Shown piece after piece: positions 6,842 through 7,176 of a DNA stretch of 7,176 nt. Position 1 is the stretch's first letter. Each line of letters starts with the position of its first letter. The translations under genes and the position numbers were made by a program. The notes under the pieces are model-generated. The model was not told where the DNA came from and ran no database searches. It saw only the letters and a program-made list of their open reading frames with translations. This stretch comes from an uncultured Prevotella sp. (lineage in GTDB: Bacteria > Bacteroidota > Bacteroidia > Bacteroidales > Bacteroidaceae): positions 1 to 7,176 of the forward strand of contig CATXJC010000070.1 of the NCBI GenBank assembly GCA_958369755.1. The letters run 5' to 3'.

Positions 6842-6912
6842 AAAAAAGTTGCGAAAAAATTTGGTGGAATCAAAAAATAGTAGTACCTTTGCACTCGCAA
6901 TTCAGAAATGAG
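6842..6912 (+). repeat. tRNA promoter repeat, copy B
   Basis: This is the second copy of the 71-nt promoter block, on the plus strand, 63/71 identical by hand count to the complement of 84-154. The eight differences fall in the spacer, the upstream tract and the early leader; both promoter elements are unchanged. It begins 9 nt after the stop codon of the GHL10 gene. Confidence 0.85.
6860..6891 (+). promoter_or_regulatory. Bacteroidota-type promoter for tRNA-Lys-Arg-Arg
   Basis: A -33 TTTG (6860-6863), a 20-nt spacer and a -7 TACCTTTG (6884-6891) precede the tRNA-Lys 5' end at 6926, giving a predicted start near 6896-6898 and a leader of about 30 nt. An A-rich tract (6842-6859) sits just upstream and may act like an UP element. 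Spacing and both elements equal those of the tRNA-Asp promoter. Confidence 0.88.
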
Positions 6913-6925
6913 GCTTTTAAATGTT

Positions 6926-6998
6926 GCACCCTTAGCTCAGTTGGTAGAGCAACTGACTCTTAATCAGTGGGTCTAGGGTTCGAATCCCTAAGGGTGTA
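6926..6998 (+). tRNA. tRNA-Lys(CTT)
   Basis: A complete 73-nt cloverleaf, counting the discriminator A. The acceptor GCACCCT pairs with AGGGTGT, with a G-U at the first pair. The D-arm is GCTC/GAGC. The anticodon stem ACTGA/TCAGT holds the loop CTCTTAA with anticodon CTT (6959-6961). The T-arm is TAGGG/CCCTA around TTCGAAT. No CCA is encoded, so it must be added after transcription. It is the first gene of a tRNA cluster, 15 nt ahead of tRNA-Arg. Confidence 0.97.
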
Positions 6999-7013
6999 CA
7001 AAAGATAAGAATT

Positions 7014-7087
7014 GGCTCCGTAGCTCAACTGAATAGAGCACTTGACTACGGATCAAGAGGTTCAAGGTTTGAATCCTTGCGGAGTCA
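7014..7087 (+). tRNA. tRNA-Arg(ACG), copy 1
   Basis: A complete 74-nt cloverleaf. The acceptor GGCTCCG pairs with CGGAGTC, with one G-U. The anticodon stem CTTGA/TCAAG encloses CTACGGA, giving anticodon ACG (7048-7050). The T-arm is CAAGG/CCTTG around TTTGAAT. In bacteria the A34 of this tRNA is normally changed to inosine by TadA so that it reads CGU, CGC and CGA. CCA is not encoded. No separate promoter is visible, so it is probably cut from the tRNA-Lys transcript. Confidence 0.97.
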
Positions 7088-7123
7088 CTCTCCTATCAAA
7101 GCTTCACTGAAACAAACGGTTTT

Positions 7124-7176
7124 GGCTCCGTAGCTCAACTGAATAGAGCACTTGACTACGGATCAAGAGGTTCAAG
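7124..7176 (+). tRNA. tRNA-Arg(ACG), copy 2, cut by window edge
   Basis: The 53 nt present are identical to the first 53 nt of the tRNA-Arg at 7014, including the anticodon ACG (7158-7160). The T-arm and 3' end lie beyond the window. The 36-nt spacer (7088-7123) does not resemble the spacer before copy 1, so only the tRNA part itself looks duplicated. Confidence 0.95.

Noticed and set aside
6834..6847. TTTTTTCGAAAAAA palindrome after the GHL10 stop, considered as a terminator
   Set aside because: It is almost all A/T with no GC stem or loop, and it merges into the A-rich tract upstream of the tRNA promoter. It is more likely part of that promoter's upstream region.
1..7176. Genomic island or integrated element bounded by tRNA genes
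   Set aside because: There is no integrase, transposase, att-like direct repeat or tRNA fragment, and the block contains housekeeping recR and typical chromosomal genes.

Overview
The window looks like ordinary chromosome from a Bacteroidota bacterium, most likely Prevotella/Segatella or a close relative. Three things point there. Three promoters match the phylum's -33 TTTG / -7 TAnnTTTG pattern. The protein genes lack clear Shine-Dalgarno sequences and start after A/T-rich stretches. The gene content also fits: a short-form CstA, a secreted GHL10-type glycoside hydrolase-like protein, and a RecR gene followed by a small membrane protein and a GT2 glycosyltransferase. The genus is inferred from overall likeness, not from a database search.

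Layout. The left edge holds a cut tRNA-Asp(GTC) on the minus strand with its promoter. Six protein genes follow, all on the minus strand. In transcription order (right to left) they are cstA, a small outer-membrane beta-barrel protein, recR, a 144-residue four-helix membrane protein of unknown function, a GT2 glycosyltransferase and a GNAT acetyltransferase. Gaps from the barrel gene through the glycosyltransferase are 9, 14 and about 30 nt, which suggests co-transcription. The 38-nt gap after cstA and the 58-nt gap before the acetyltransferase leave room for separate control. At about 5.0-5.13 kb an A/T-rich divergent promoter region separates cstA from a plus-strand gene for an exported GHL10/DUF187 protein. 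The right edge is a plus-strand tRNA cluster: Lys(CTT), Arg(ACG), and a second Arg(ACG) cut by the window end.

How it works together. cstA imports small carbon/nitrogen compounds. The GHL10 protein, the barrel and the glycosyltransferase are envelope-related. recR is a DNA-repair housekeeping gene inside that group. The clearest structure outside genes is a pair of near-identical tRNA promoters in inverted orientation, about 6.7 kb apart, one driving tRNA-Asp and the other tRNA-Lys-Arg-Arg. I found no CRISPR array, insertion sequence, prophage gene, toxin-antitoxin pair or defence system. Every stretch over 300 nt is occupied by a gene. I do not see an undescribed multi-gene system; the less explained parts are the orphan membrane protein, two short palindromes and the C-terminal domain of the GHL10 protein.
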